Assembly (NCBI GenBank): GCA_031552405.1
Contig: JAVBMN010000011.1
Span: 116,275-180,274 of the forward strand
Direction of reading: 5' to 3'
Length of the DNA stretch: 64,000 bases
Source: UBA1794 sp031552405
GTDB lineage: Bacteria > Bacteroidota > Bacteroidia > Bacteroidales > Bacteroidaceae
Part shown: positions 42,035 to 51,249 of the stretch, piece after piece
Layout: every line of letters starts with the position of its first letter
Position numbering within the stretch: the stretch's first letter is position 1
Translations under genes and position numbers: made by a program
Notes under the pieces: generated by a model
The model's input: the letters and a program-made list of their open reading frames with translations, nothing else
Database searches by the model: none
What the model was told of the DNA's origin: nothing

Positions 42035-44485
42035 ATGAAGAATTTTGGAAAATGGGGATGTTTGTGCATACTATGTACATTTTTGGTACAAGTATGTGTG
42101 GCCGCCGAGCGTAAAACTAATTTCGATACGGGTTGGAAGTTCTATCGCGGAAGTGTGGCCAACGCGGAACAACCCGGTTTTAACGACCGTAAGTGGCGAA
42201 CCGTTGATCTGCCTCACGATTGGAGCGTAGAGCCTGCACCCATACAAAAAGAAGGTATTACTTTAGGTCCTTTCTCTAAACTGAATGAAAGTGGTGCAGG
42301 CGGTGCCGACCTTGGACAAACGCTTGGGGGTGAAGGTTGGTACCGGAAAGAGTTCACCATCTCGGAAGCAGATAAAGATAAGCTCTTTGCGCTGTACTTC
42401 GAGGGTGTCTATAATCAATCGGAAATATGGGTCAATGGGGAAAAAGCGTATTTCAACCCGTATGGCTATACCTCCTACAAGATTGATATCACCAAATATT
42501 GCCATCCCGCCGGAACTCCGAATACAATTGCCGTACGCGTACTGAATGTAGGAGAAAACAGCCGTTGGTATTCAGGATCGGGTATTTACCGCCATGTATG
42601 GCTGATGAAGACTGAGAAACTTCATTTGCAAGAGTGGCATACATTTGTCAATGCTTCCGAGCTGAGCGGCAAAGACGCTCTGGTCAGAATATCATCAATA
42701 ATCTACAATAAGGAGAAGCAAAGCACATCCGGAAAGTTGCATATCAGGATACTTTCTCCAGCGGGTAAAGAGGTGCTTTCTACTTCTGAGGATATGACCG
42801 TTTCGCAAAAGGCCCCCTTCAAGAATACGGTTACAATTAAGAATCCGGAGTTATGGTCAGTGGAGAGACCTGTATTGTACACTGCCGAGATCTCATTCGT
42901 TGCAGACGGAAAAGAGCAAGGCAAACTCTCAATACCTTTTGGAATACGTACCATTTCAGTATCTGCAGAGAAAGGATTCCTATTGAATGGGAAGCCATTA
43001 AAGCTGAAGGGCGGATGTATTCATCACGACAATGGTTTGCTGGGAGCCGTTGCTATTGACCGTGCCGAAGAGCGAAAAGTAGAACTGCTGAAGGCCAACG
43101 GATTTAACGCCGTACGTTGTGCACACAACCAGGTCTCCGAACATTTCCTGAATGCGTGTGACAGGCTGGGATTGCTCGTCATTCATGAAACATTCGACCA
43201 ATGGCAAAGACAGAAACGCTGGAACGATTATCATCGTTTCTTTGATGAATGGAGCGACAAAGACCTCGCAGCGTCCGTTCGTCGTGACAGGAACCACCCT
43301 TCTATTATAATGTGGAGCATTGGAAACGAGATCAGACAACGCGCCGATGATCCTCAGGGACAGGAGATTGCAAAGCGCCTGGTAGCCACTATTAAGAAAT
43401 ATGACAGTTCACGCCTTACTACAGTAGGGGCAAATGACTTCTGGGACAATCGCCATTTCTCATGGGATAAAGACTCTTACAGGGCTTTCAATAATGTAGA
43501 CGTAGCAGGGTATAACTATATGTGGCAGAAGTATGAAAGTGATCACACAGCCTATCCCAAGCGTGTTATGTACGGAAGTGAAACCTATCCGAAGGAAGCC
43601 GCTATGAACTGGAATTTGGTAGAAAAGCACCCCTATATCATTGGCGATTTTGTGTGGACAGGCATTGATTATATCGGAGAAGCCGGTTTGGGGCATGCAT
43701 TGGAACTGGGCCAGGGTGAACGTAATCCGCAATTCATGGGATGGCCCTGGTACAATGCCTGGTGTGGCGATATTGATTTCTGCGGTGACAAAAAGCCCCA
43801 ATCCTATTACCGTGACATTGTGTGGAGAGAACGTGAAATCTCAATGGCCGTCCGCCGTCCCGTAACTCCGGGTAAAAAGGAAGTCGTAAACGGCTGGGGC
43901 TGGACAGATGAACTGTTAAACTGGAACTGGGAAGGTCTGGAAGGACAACCCATGCGGATCAATGTGTACAGCCGTTCACCCAAAGTGAGATTATACCTGA
44001 ACGGGAAACTCATCGGAGAAAAAGAAACGGGTAAAGAGGATTATACAGCCACCTTCGAGGTGCCTTATGAACCGGGCCAACTGAAAGCAGTGAACGTAAC
44101 AAAAAACAAAGAAACTTCATCCGTCCTGTTTAAAACCGCAAAAAAAGCGGCTTCAATCCGGTTAACTGCGGACAGAACCCGCATAAAAGCGGATAAAAAT
44201 GACTTGTCGTATGTAAAAATAGAATTGGTAGATGCAGACGGAATACTTGTCCCCGGCAGCGATGCAAAGGTAAAGATCCAATATACAGGCACAGGCTCTG
44301 TGATTGCTTCCGGAAACGCAGCCCCGGATGACATGGAAAGTTTCCGTTCACTGACCCCGAAGACTTTCCGCGGAATAGCAATGGCTATTGTGCAACCTTC
44401 AGGTGAAAAAGCCGGAGAAATAACTGTAACCGTTTCAGCAGAGGGATTACCGGATGCTGCGATCACACTTAATACAGAGAAATAA
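42035..44485 (+). CDS. GH2 beta-galactosidase-like enzyme
   Basis: 816 residues, signal peptide ending near VCVAAE. Standard GH2 architecture: jelly-roll sugar-binding domain (about 25-200, WRTVDLPHDWSVE), Ig-like domain, TIM barrel with general acid/base E432 in NHPSIIMWSIGNE and nucleophile E516 in MYGSETYP, then C-terminal Ig-like domains. In a pectin locus it probably removes galactose from rhamnogalacturonan-I side chains. First gene of the largest unit; its stop codon overlaps the next ATG by one base. Confidence 0.92.
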   Translation: MKNFGKWGCLCILCTFLVQVCVAAERKTNFDTGWKFYRGSVANAEQPGFNDRKWRTVDLPHDWSVEPAPIQKEGITLGPFSKLNESGAGGADLGQTLGGEGWYRKEFTISEADKDKLFALYFEGVYNQSEIWVNGEKAYFNPYGYTSYKIDITKYCHPAGTPNTIAVRVLNVGENSRWYSGSGIYRHVWLMKTEKLHLQEWHTFVNASELSGKDALVRISSIIYNKEKQSTSGKLHIRILSPAGKEVLSTSEDMTVSQKAPFKNTVTIKNPELWSVERPVLYTAEISFVADGKEQGKLSIPFGIRTISVSAEKGFLLNGKPLKLKGGCIHHDNGLLGAVAIDRAEERKVELLKANGFNAVRCAHNQVSEHFLNACDRLGLLVIHETFDQWQRQKRWNDYHRFFDEWSDKDLAASVRRDRNHPSIIMWSIGNEIRQRADDPQGQEIAKRLVATIKKYDSSRLTTVGANDFWDNRHFSWDKDSYRAFNNVDVAGYNYMWQKYESDHTAYPKRVMYGSETYPKEAAMNWNLVEKHPYIIGDFVWTGIDYIGEAGLGHALELGQGERNPQFMGWPWYNAWCGDIDFCGDKKPQSYYRDIVWREREISMAVRRPVTPGKKEVVNGWGWTDELLNWNWEGLEGQPMRINVYSRSPKVRLYLNGKLIGEKETGKEDYTATFEVPYEPGQLKAVNVTKNKETSSVLFKTAKKAASIRLTADRTRIKADKNDLSYVKIELVDADGILVPGSDAKVKIQYTGTGSVIASGNAAPDDMESFRSLTPKTFRGIAMAIVQPSGEKAGEITVTVSAEGLPDAAITLNTEK

Positions 44486-45699
44486 TGAAAGAATTCCTCT
44501 TTGCCTTCTTCCTTATAGCTGCCACAGGCAACATCCTTGCCCAAACGGGCCCAAGTACCCGCAACGCTTCGCCCAAAACCGAGGCGGTAACCAAGGTGAA
44601 TTACACTCCCTTCGAATGGTCGGTACGGATGGCCGAGTCGGTGATGGCACGTCACGATTCGCTCATCAAATCAACCCGGTCGCCCAACAAATGGCAATAC
44701 GATATTGCATGGATGGCCGGTTCCATCGCTGAATTGAGCCAGAAAACGGGCGATGATAAATACTTCCAATATATGAAAACATATATGGATTATTACGTGA
44801 ACCCTGACGGTACAGCCCGTTACTATACACTTGAGGAATACAACCTGGACCGCATACGTCCGGCAGTCAACTTATTCACAGTGTGGCATAAAACAGGTGA
44901 CGGCAAATACAAGACCACCCTGCAAAATCACATCCTGCAACTGAAAACGCAACCGCGCACAAGTGACGGCGGGTATTGGCACAAGAAGATTTATCCCCAC
45001 CAAATGTGGCTGGACGGTCTTTTCATGGCATCACCCTTCATGGCACAATACGCAGCTGAATTTAATGAGCCGTCATGGTTTGACGAAGCCGTACACCAGC
45101 TTACACTGGTGTACAACCACACACTGGATCCCAAAACCGGATTGCTGTATCACGGTTGGGACGAGAGCCGGGAACAAAGCTGGAGCAACCCCGTAACCGG
45201 GCAATCTCCCAGCTTCTGGAGCAGAGCCATGGGATGGTATACAATGGCAATCGTGGACGTGCTCGACTATCTCCCGGCTGATCATTCCGGCCGTCCGGAG
45301 CTTATCCGCATCCTCAATCAGGTGTCGAAAGCTCTATTGAAAGTGCGTGATCCGGAAGGCAACCTGTGGTATCAGGTAACTGATGCAGGAAACCGCAAAG
45401 GGAATTACCTTGAAGCCTCCGGTTCAGGCATGTTTGCCTATACGTTTGCCAAAGGTGCATTAAAAGGGTATCTGCCGTCCAACTATCTGGACGAATCAAA
45501 AAAAACATATCAAGGCATCGTGGCCCGATTGATCAATGTGGACGACAAGGGATTGGTCAACCTTGAGCAAACATGCGGAGGTGCCGGCCTGGGCGGAGAT
45601 CGTGACGGTTCTTTCAATTACTACATCTCCGAAGGGATCACACGAAACGACTCTAAAGGCGTGGCTGCTTTCATTTTAACCGGATTATTATTAAAATAA
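44485..45699 (+). CDS. GH105 unsaturated rhamnogalacturonyl/galacturonyl hydrolase
   Basis: 404 residues, signal peptide ending near NILAQ. The (alpha/alpha)6 barrel of GH105/YteR is shown by KIYPHQMWLDGLFMASPF (catalytic D177) and by SFWSRAMGWYTMAIVDVLDY and GGAGLGGDRDGSFNYYI. The family hydrates the unsaturated uronic acid left by pectate or rhamnogalacturonan lyases, completing the breakdown started by the PL1 enzyme in this locus. Its start overlaps the GH2 stop (TAATG), indicating translational coupling. Confidence 0.92.
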   Translation: MKEFLFAFFLIAATGNILAQTGPSTRNASPKTEAVTKVNYTPFEWSVRMAESVMARHDSLIKSTRSPNKWQYDIAWMAGSIAELSQKTGDDKYFQYMKTYMDYYVNPDGTARYYTLEEYNLDRIRPAVNLFTVWHKTGDGKYKTTLQNHILQLKTQPRTSDGGYWHKKIYPHQMWLDGLFMASPFMAQYAAEFNEPSWFDEAVHQLTLVYNHTLDPKTGLLYHGWDESREQSWSNPVTGQSPSFWSRAMGWYTMAIVDVLDYLPADHSGRPELIRILNQVSKALLKVRDPEGNLWYQVTDAGNRKGNYLEASGSGMFAYTFAKGALKGYLPSNYLDESKKTYQGIVARLINVDDKGLVNLEQTCGGAGLGGDRDGSFNYYISEGITRNDSKGVAAFILTGLLLK

Positions 45700-45719
45700 A
45701 CTTATTCAACATATAAATC

Positions 45720-46673
45720 ATGAAGAGATTTGCAATATTCATTTTGACTGTACTGGCACATCACTTAGTGTCGGCCCAATCAGATAGTACTTTTACATTT
45801 CGTTCTACCGGAAACCCGGTTATAAAACATAAATATACTGCCGATCCCGCCGCGCTGGTGGTAAATGATACGCTGTGGATTTTCGCAGGGCAAGATGCTG
45901 CCGCCGATGGATATACCAAGTATGCACTCTCCAATTGGTGCGTGTTTTCCACCACCGATATGGTTACATTTACCGAATACCCTATTCCTCTCAGGGAGAG
46001 TGATTTTAGCTGGAGCTCTAAAAATGCATGGGCTTCGCATGTGGTAGAGAAGAATGGAAAGTTCTACTTTTACGTAAGTACCCATTCTACAGGTATAGGC
46101 GTGGCGGTGGCAGACAGGCCTCAGGGACCTTATAAGGATGCACTTGGTAAACCGCTTCTCACAAGAGAAGATTGTTTTGCCTCAAAACACGGCGCCAGCT
46201 GTATTGATCCGGCTGTATTTATTGATAAAGACGGGACGGCCTGGTTGTTCTGGGGAAACCGCATATGCTATTATGTCAAACTCAAGGATAATATGATAGA
46301 GACGGAAGGTGAGATCAAACAAATTAAGTTTGACAACTTCGAATTCACTGAAGCCCCATGGATTCATACCTACAAAGGGAAATACTACTTGACTTATGCG
46401 GCTGAATTCCCCGAAAAGATTGCGTATGCCATGGCGGATCATATTGAAGGTCCCTGGGAATACAAAGGTATTCTGAATGAGATTCCCGGAAACTGCATTA
46501 CCAATCATCAAGCCATTGTAGAATACAACGGAGAATGGTATTTCATCTATCACAACGGAGCCCTGAAAGGAGGTGGTAGTGTCAATCGCTCAGTCTGTAT
46601 CGACCGGTTGTACTACAACCCTGACGGAACGATGAAGCGTGTCATTATGACCAGTGAAGGCGTGAATAAATAA
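45720..46673 (+). CDS. GH43-family arabinan/galactan hydrolase
   Basis: 317 residues, signal peptide ending near LVSAQ. A five-bladed propeller with the GH43 triad: base D42 in YTADPAAL, pKa modulator D163 in CIDPAVFI, and acid E211 in FTEAPWIH. The compact single-domain form is typical of arabinofuranosidases or exo-galactanases. In context it trims arabinose or galactose from pectic side chains. The last codons and stop read GAATAAATA, which resembles the operator core by chance only. Confidence 0.9.
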   Translation: MKRFAIFILTVLAHHLVSAQSDSTFTFRSTGNPVIKHKYTADPAALVVNDTLWIFAGQDAAADGYTKYALSNWCVFSTTDMVTFTEYPIPLRESDFSWSSKNAWASHVVEKNGKFYFYVSTHSTGIGVAVADRPQGPYKDALGKPLLTREDCFASKHGASCIDPAVFIDKDGTAWLFWGNRICYYVKLKDNMIETEGEIKQIKFDNFEFTEAPWIHTYKGKYYLTYAAEFPEKIAYAMADHIEGPWEYKGILNEIPGNCITNHQAIVEYNGEWYFIYHNGALKGGGSVNRSVCIDRLYYNPDGTMKRVIMTSEGVNK

Positions 46674-46704
46674 TTTGTCATTTAAAACTTATATAATATA
46701 AGCC

Positions 46705-48666
46705 ATGAAGCATTTCCTTGCAATCATCTTAGCTGCCTGTATACAGTGCATGTATGCTCAGCAAAATACCCCGGCCGAATTAGAATTGGACACAAAGAAA
46801 ATGGGGGCCGCTATACAATCCACCATGTACGGAATCTTTTTCGAAGACATCAATTTCGGTGCAGACGGAGGTCTCTATGCCGAATTAGTAAAGAATCGTT
46901 CTTTCGATTTTCCCCAAAACCTGATGGGCTGGCGTACCGCCGGAAATGTACGTATACGGACGGACAATCCGCCCTTTCCGAATAATCCTGCGTATTTGCA
47001 GCTGGCACCGCCCGATCATAAAAACAGGGTTACCGCAATAGAGAATGAAGGATTCCGCGGAATCGGATTCAAAAAGGATGAAACCTACCGGTTCTCAGTA
47101 TGGGCAAAGAGAGAGAAGCCGGGCGCTGAACAGAAACTTCGAATAGAATTTATAGGTTCTCACAACGATCCGATAGGGAAAGGGGAATTGCTCATTGACT
47201 CCGACAGCTGGAAATTATATGAGATTACTATAAAATCACAAATCACTGAGCCTCAAGGGCGCCTGCGTATCTTCTTTGCAGGACAGGGAAGCGTTTGTAT
47301 AGATCATGTTTCTCTGTTCCCCACTGATACCTGGAAAGGCCGCAAGAATGGCTTACGAAAAGATTTGGCACAAGCCCTTTATGACCTTAACCCGGGTGTC
47401 TTCCGCTTTCCGGGTGGATGTATAGTGGAAGGAACGGATCTTGAAACCCGGTACGACTGGAAGAAGAGTGTAGGCCCGGTAGAGAACCGCGCATTAAACC
47501 AGAATCGCTGGAATTACACTTCCAAACGTCATGATTTTGATTATTATCAAACGTATGGTATGGGTTTTTATGAACTCTTCCTTTTGTCAGAAGATATCGG
47601 AGCAGAGCCTTTGCCTGTGGTAAGCGTGGGCCTTGCCTGCCAGTTTGAAAACACGGAAGAGCATGCGCACGTGCCTGTGGCAGAATTAGCGCCCTATGTA
47701 CAAGATGCGCTGGATTTGATAGAGTTTGCCAACGGTCCTTCTTCATCCACTTGGGGAAAGGTCAGAACCGAAATGGGGCACCCTGCACCTTTCAACCTTA
47801 AATTTATTGGTATAGGCAATGAACAGTGGGGAAAGGAATACCCTGAACGCCTTGAAGTGTTTGTAAAGGCAATCCGTGCAAAATACCCGAATATAAAGAT
47901 CATCGGGAACTCCGGACCTGGCCCTGAGGGTGAACGATTTAACTCCTTATGGGACGAGATGAAACGCCTAAAGGTAGACTTGGTGGATGAGCATTATTAC
48001 AGACCCCCTCAATGGTTCCTGGAGAATGCCTCGCGTTATGATAGCTACAACCGCAAGGCTCCGGCCGTATTTGCCGGCGAGTATGCATGTCATGACCGGG
48101 AAGACGGAAAGGAAAACAATTACCTCTCGGCATTGTCGGAAGCCGCTTTTATGACCGGACTGGAACGTAATGCCGATATTGTACACATGTGTACCTATGC
48201 TCCGCTCTTTGCGCATGTAGATGCCTGGCAATGGAAGCCGGATATGATTTGGTTTGATAACCTGTCGTGTGTGAAAACGCCGAATTATTATGTGCAACAA
48301 ATGTATGGAACTCACGCCGGAACTCACGTTATGTCACTTACCTGGAATCAAAAACCAGTGGCAGGCCAAGAGGGCTTATACGCCTCGGCTGTGTATGATG
48401 CAAATGAGAAATGCTTTATCCTAAAAGTGCTCAATCGTAATAAGGACGCTAAGGATATACAAATCAGTCTGAAAGGAGCGAAGAAGGGGACCGTATATAC
48501 AATGGGCGATTGCGTGAAGATGCAGAGTGCCAATCTCCAGGCGGTAAATACACTTGAGCAGCCTTCTGTGATTGTTCCGCAAAACACAACAGCCAAGATG
48601 GATGCCAATGTACTTACCATACAGGCGGAAGGACAATCATTTGGCATTTACAAGATTAAGAATTAA
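46705..48666 (+). CDS. GH51 alpha-L-arabinofuranosidase
   Basis: 653 residues, signal peptide ending near CMYAQQ. A carbohydrate-binding-like insertion (about 80-200) lies in the N-terminal part of the barrel. GH51 signatures: YGIFFEDINFGADGGLYAEL, GVFRFPGGCIVEG, acid/base E373 in GIGNEQWG, nucleophile E459 in VFAGEYACHD. A C-terminal beta-sandwich completes it. It releases terminal arabinose from arabinan side chains with retention. Likely works together with the GH43 enzymes on either side. Confidence 0.93.
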   Translation: MKHFLAIILAACIQCMYAQQNTPAELELDTKKMGAAIQSTMYGIFFEDINFGADGGLYAELVKNRSFDFPQNLMGWRTAGNVRIRTDNPPFPNNPAYLQLAPPDHKNRVTAIENEGFRGIGFKKDETYRFSVWAKREKPGAEQKLRIEFIGSHNDPIGKGELLIDSDSWKLYEITIKSQITEPQGRLRIFFAGQGSVCIDHVSLFPTDTWKGRKNGLRKDLAQALYDLNPGVFRFPGGCIVEGTDLETRYDWKKSVGPVENRALNQNRWNYTSKRHDFDYYQTYGMGFYELFLLSEDIGAEPLPVVSVGLACQFENTEEHAHVPVAELAPYVQDALDLIEFANGPSSSTWGKVRTEMGHPAPFNLKFIGIGNEQWGKEYPERLEVFVKAIRAKYPNIKIIGNSGPGPEGERFNSLWDEMKRLKVDLVDEHYYRPPQWFLENASRYDSYNRKAPAVFAGEYACHDREDGKENNYLSALSEAAFMTGLERNADIVHMCTYAPLFAHVDAWQWKPDMIWFDNLSCVKTPNYYVQQMYGTHAGTHVMSLTWNQKPVAGQEGLYASAVYDANEKCFILKVLNRNKDAKDIQISLKGAKKGTVYTMGDCVKMQSANLQAVNTLEQPSVIVPQNTTAKMDANVLTIQAEGQSFGIYKIKN

Positions 48667-48690
48667 AGTAACCTATTAATAGATCAAGCC

Positions 48691-50220
48691 ATGTATAGCC
48701 AGAAAAAATATCTTGCAATCATCATCGCATTATTTGCGATGATACACACGAGTTGTGCCCAGAAGAAAGAGTATCAGTATGAGTATCTCTACAAAAGCCT
48801 ACCGTTCAAGATGGAAAGAGTGAAAAGGCCGGTGTTTCCGGATCACAGCGTAACTATTACGCAATATGGGGGTGTTTCGGATGGAGTAACACTCAATACC
48901 AAGGCATTTGCTGAAGCAATAAATGCTTTGTCGGCAAAGGGAGGCGGGACACTTGTAGTACCGTCGGGGGTGTGGTACACGGGTCCCATTGTGCTGAAGT
49001 CCAATATCAATCTTCATCTGGAGCACGGAGCACTGGTACTTTTTACTGCAGATCGTGAAGCTTATCCTATTATAGAAACTTTCTTTGAAGGACGGAAGAG
49101 CACCCGGGCACAGTCGCCCATCTCGGCGCGGAAGGTGGAAAATATAGCCATAACAGGCAAAGGTGCTATCAATGGATCCGGTGAAAACTGGCGACCTCTG
49201 AAAAGAAACAAAGTAACAGACGGGCAGTGGAAATCAGTGGTTCGCTCAGGCGGAGTCTTAAAAGGTGACGGCTATTGGGTACCTTCTGAGAAAGCGGAGT
49301 TTACACGCCCTGTGATGGTTAGCCTGATTGAGTGCAAGAATATTCTGTTGGAAGGTGTGTTGTTCGAGAACTCACCCAGCTGGAACATCCATCCCCTGAT
49401 GTGCGAGAATCTGATTGTCGACGGTGTCTTTGTGCGTAATCCGCCGTATTCTCAAAATGGAGATGGCTTAGACATCGAGTCGTGCAAGAATGTGCTTGTG
49501 GTAAATACCACCTTGGATGTGGGTGATGATGCCATCTGTCTGAAATCAGGCAAAGATGAGGAAGGCCGGAAAAGGGGGATCCCTACCCAGAATGTGATTG
49601 TGGATAATTGCCGGGTGTTCCAAGGACACGGCGGGTTTGTAGTGGGCAGCGAAATGTCCGGCGGAGTGAAAAATATCTCTGTTTCAAATTGTCAGTTCAT
49701 GGGAACAGACGTAGGGCTGCGCTTTAAGAGTGCACGCGGACGCGGTGGAGTAGTAGAAAATATCTATATCAGTAAGATAAATATGTTCAATATTATACAC
49801 GAACCTTTGCTGTTCGACCTTTACTATTTCACCAAAAAGACGGATGATATCCCGGCTGTGGATGAAACGACGCCTATTTTCCGGAATATCTATATCAGTG
49901 ATATCGTTTCGCGAAACTCGAACAAGGCCATGTTCTTTAATGGTTTGCCGGAGATGAACATCACGAATATCAATGTGGAGAATGCCGTTATCACCTCAAG
50001 ACTAGGTGCCGAACTCTCCGAAGCGGATCATATCAACCTGAAGAATGTAAGGATCACCCCAAGTGAGGGAGCTGCATTGATTCTGAATAATGTGAAGAAC
50101 ATGAAGATTGACGACTTCTCCGCCCCCGAAAGCTTAAAGCCTATTGTGGAAATCACAGGAAGTCGTAACAGCAATATCAAATTACCTGAGAATCTTGAAA
50201 AGAGTAAGACCGTGAACTGA
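48691..50220 (+). CDS. GH28 polygalacturonase
   Basis: 509 residues, N-terminal signal with a possible lipobox (MIHTSCAQ, Cys near residue 23), so it may be surface-anchored. The classical GH28 set is intact: NGDGLD (D258), GDDAIC (D279, D280), GHGGFVVGSE (H313) and LRFKS. It hydrolyses alpha-1,4-galacturonosidic bonds; the exo-type loop pattern (GSEMSGGV) suggests exo-polygalacturonase. This enzyme has the canonical motifs that the GH28 at 14424 lacks. Confidence 0.93.
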   Translation: MYSQKKYLAIIIALFAMIHTSCAQKKEYQYEYLYKSLPFKMERVKRPVFPDHSVTITQYGGVSDGVTLNTKAFAEAINALSAKGGGTLVVPSGVWYTGPIVLKSNINLHLEHGALVLFTADREAYPIIETFFEGRKSTRAQSPISARKVENIAITGKGAINGSGENWRPLKRNKVTDGQWKSVVRSGGVLKGDGYWVPSEKAEFTRPVMVSLIECKNILLEGVLFENSPSWNIHPLMCENLIVDGVFVRNPPYSQNGDGLDIESCKNVLVVNTTLDVGDDAICLKSGKDEEGRKRGIPTQNVIVDNCRVFQGHGGFVVGSEMSGGVKNISVSNCQFMGTDVGLRFKSARGRGGVVENIYISKINMFNIIHEPLLFDLYYFTKKTDDIPAVDETTPIFRNIYISDIVSRNSNKAMFFNGLPEMNITNINVENAVITSRLGAELSEADHINLKNVRITPSEGAALILNNVKNMKIDDFSAPESLKPIVEITGSRNSNIKLPENLEKSKTVN

Positions 50221-50253
50221 TTTAGAAACCGTTGAACAAATAAAATTCAAAAT

Positions 50254-51231
50254 ATGAAAACTCAATTTCTTGTCATGCTGTTCTTTATGACACAGCTCAC
50301 TGCCTTTGCTGAAAACAAGAAACAGTATGATATCGTGGTGGATTGTAATGGAAAAGGCGATTACCGTACTGTGGGAGAAGCCATTAATAACCTGCCCTCA
50401 TCCTCCCCCGAGAAAACAACTACCGTCTTTATTCGCGAAGGTTTCTATAAGGAGAAGCTGGAGCTTCCCGCCACTGTCAACAATGTAAAGTTCATTGGAG
50501 AAAACCGTGAGCGGACTGTCATCAGTTACGATGATTATGCCAGTAAGAACGACTTGGGTACATTTCGTACCTATACCTTCCTGGTGAAAGGGAACGATAT
50601 TGTCTTTGAGGATCTTACCATTGAAAACTCGTCGGGAGAGATGGGGCAGGCGGTAGCCCTGCATACAGACGGCAACCGGCTTATTTTCCGGAACTGCCGC
50701 ATATTGGGTAATCAGGACACCATCTTCACTGGAGGTGAGAACTGTAAGCTCTATTTTGAGAATTGCTACATTGACGGCACTACTGATTTCATCTTTGGGC
50801 CTGCTACCGCGTGGTTCGAGAACTGCATACTTCATTGCAAAAGGAAATCCTACATCACTGCGGCCAGTACTCCCGAAGAGGTGCAGTTCGGCTATATCTT
50901 CAATAACTGTGTGGTTACCATCGCAGAAGGAATTCCGCGGGTTACACTGGGGCGTCCGTGGCGTGCCTATGCCATGGTTTTATTCATGAATAGCCTGCTG
51001 CCCGAAGGTATCGATCCTTTAGGTTGGAGCAACTGGCGTAATCCCGAAAACGAGAAAACAGCCCGCTATATGGAATATAACAATACGGGTATGGGTGCCG
51101 ACCTCTCAAAACGTGTGGATTGGGTAAAGAAACCCACAAAAGAAGAAGTCGCTATTTATACGATTGAGAATGTATTAGGCTCTTGGGCAACCTCAAATAT
51201 CCAACAGGAAGCTTCCAAAAGCAAGAAGTAA
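50254..51231 (+). CDS. CE8 pectin methylesterase
   Basis: 325 residues, signal peptide ending near TAFAE. A compact right-handed beta-helix with CE8 markers: GQAVALH, GNQDTIF with D155, GTTDFIFGPATAWF with D178, and TLGRPWRAY with the substrate-binding arginine. It demethylates homogalacturonan. It is the simple, single-domain form, compared with the 1009-residue CE8 protein in the previous unit, so the locus carries two esterases. Confidence 0.94.
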   Translation: MKTQFLVMLFFMTQLTAFAENKKQYDIVVDCNGKGDYRTVGEAINNLPSSSPEKTTTVFIREGFYKEKLELPATVNNVKFIGENRERTVISYDDYASKNDLGTFRTYTFLVKGNDIVFEDLTIENSSGEMGQAVALHTDGNRLIFRNCRILGNQDTIFTGGENCKLYFENCYIDGTTDFIFGPATAWFENCILHCKRKSYITAASTPEEVQFGYIFNNCVVTIAEGIPRVTLGRPWRAYAMVLFMNSLLPEGIDPLGWSNWRNPENEKTARYMEYNNTGMGADLSKRVDWVKKPTKEEVAIYTIENVLGSWATSNIQQEASKSKK

Positions 51232-51249
51232 AAGTAGAAAGGACGTACC

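Noticed and set aside
46663..46672. GAATAAATA core at the end of the first GH43 gene
   Set aside because: It encodes the last codons and stop; the rest of the motif is absent and there is no TAnnTTTG 28 bp downstream.
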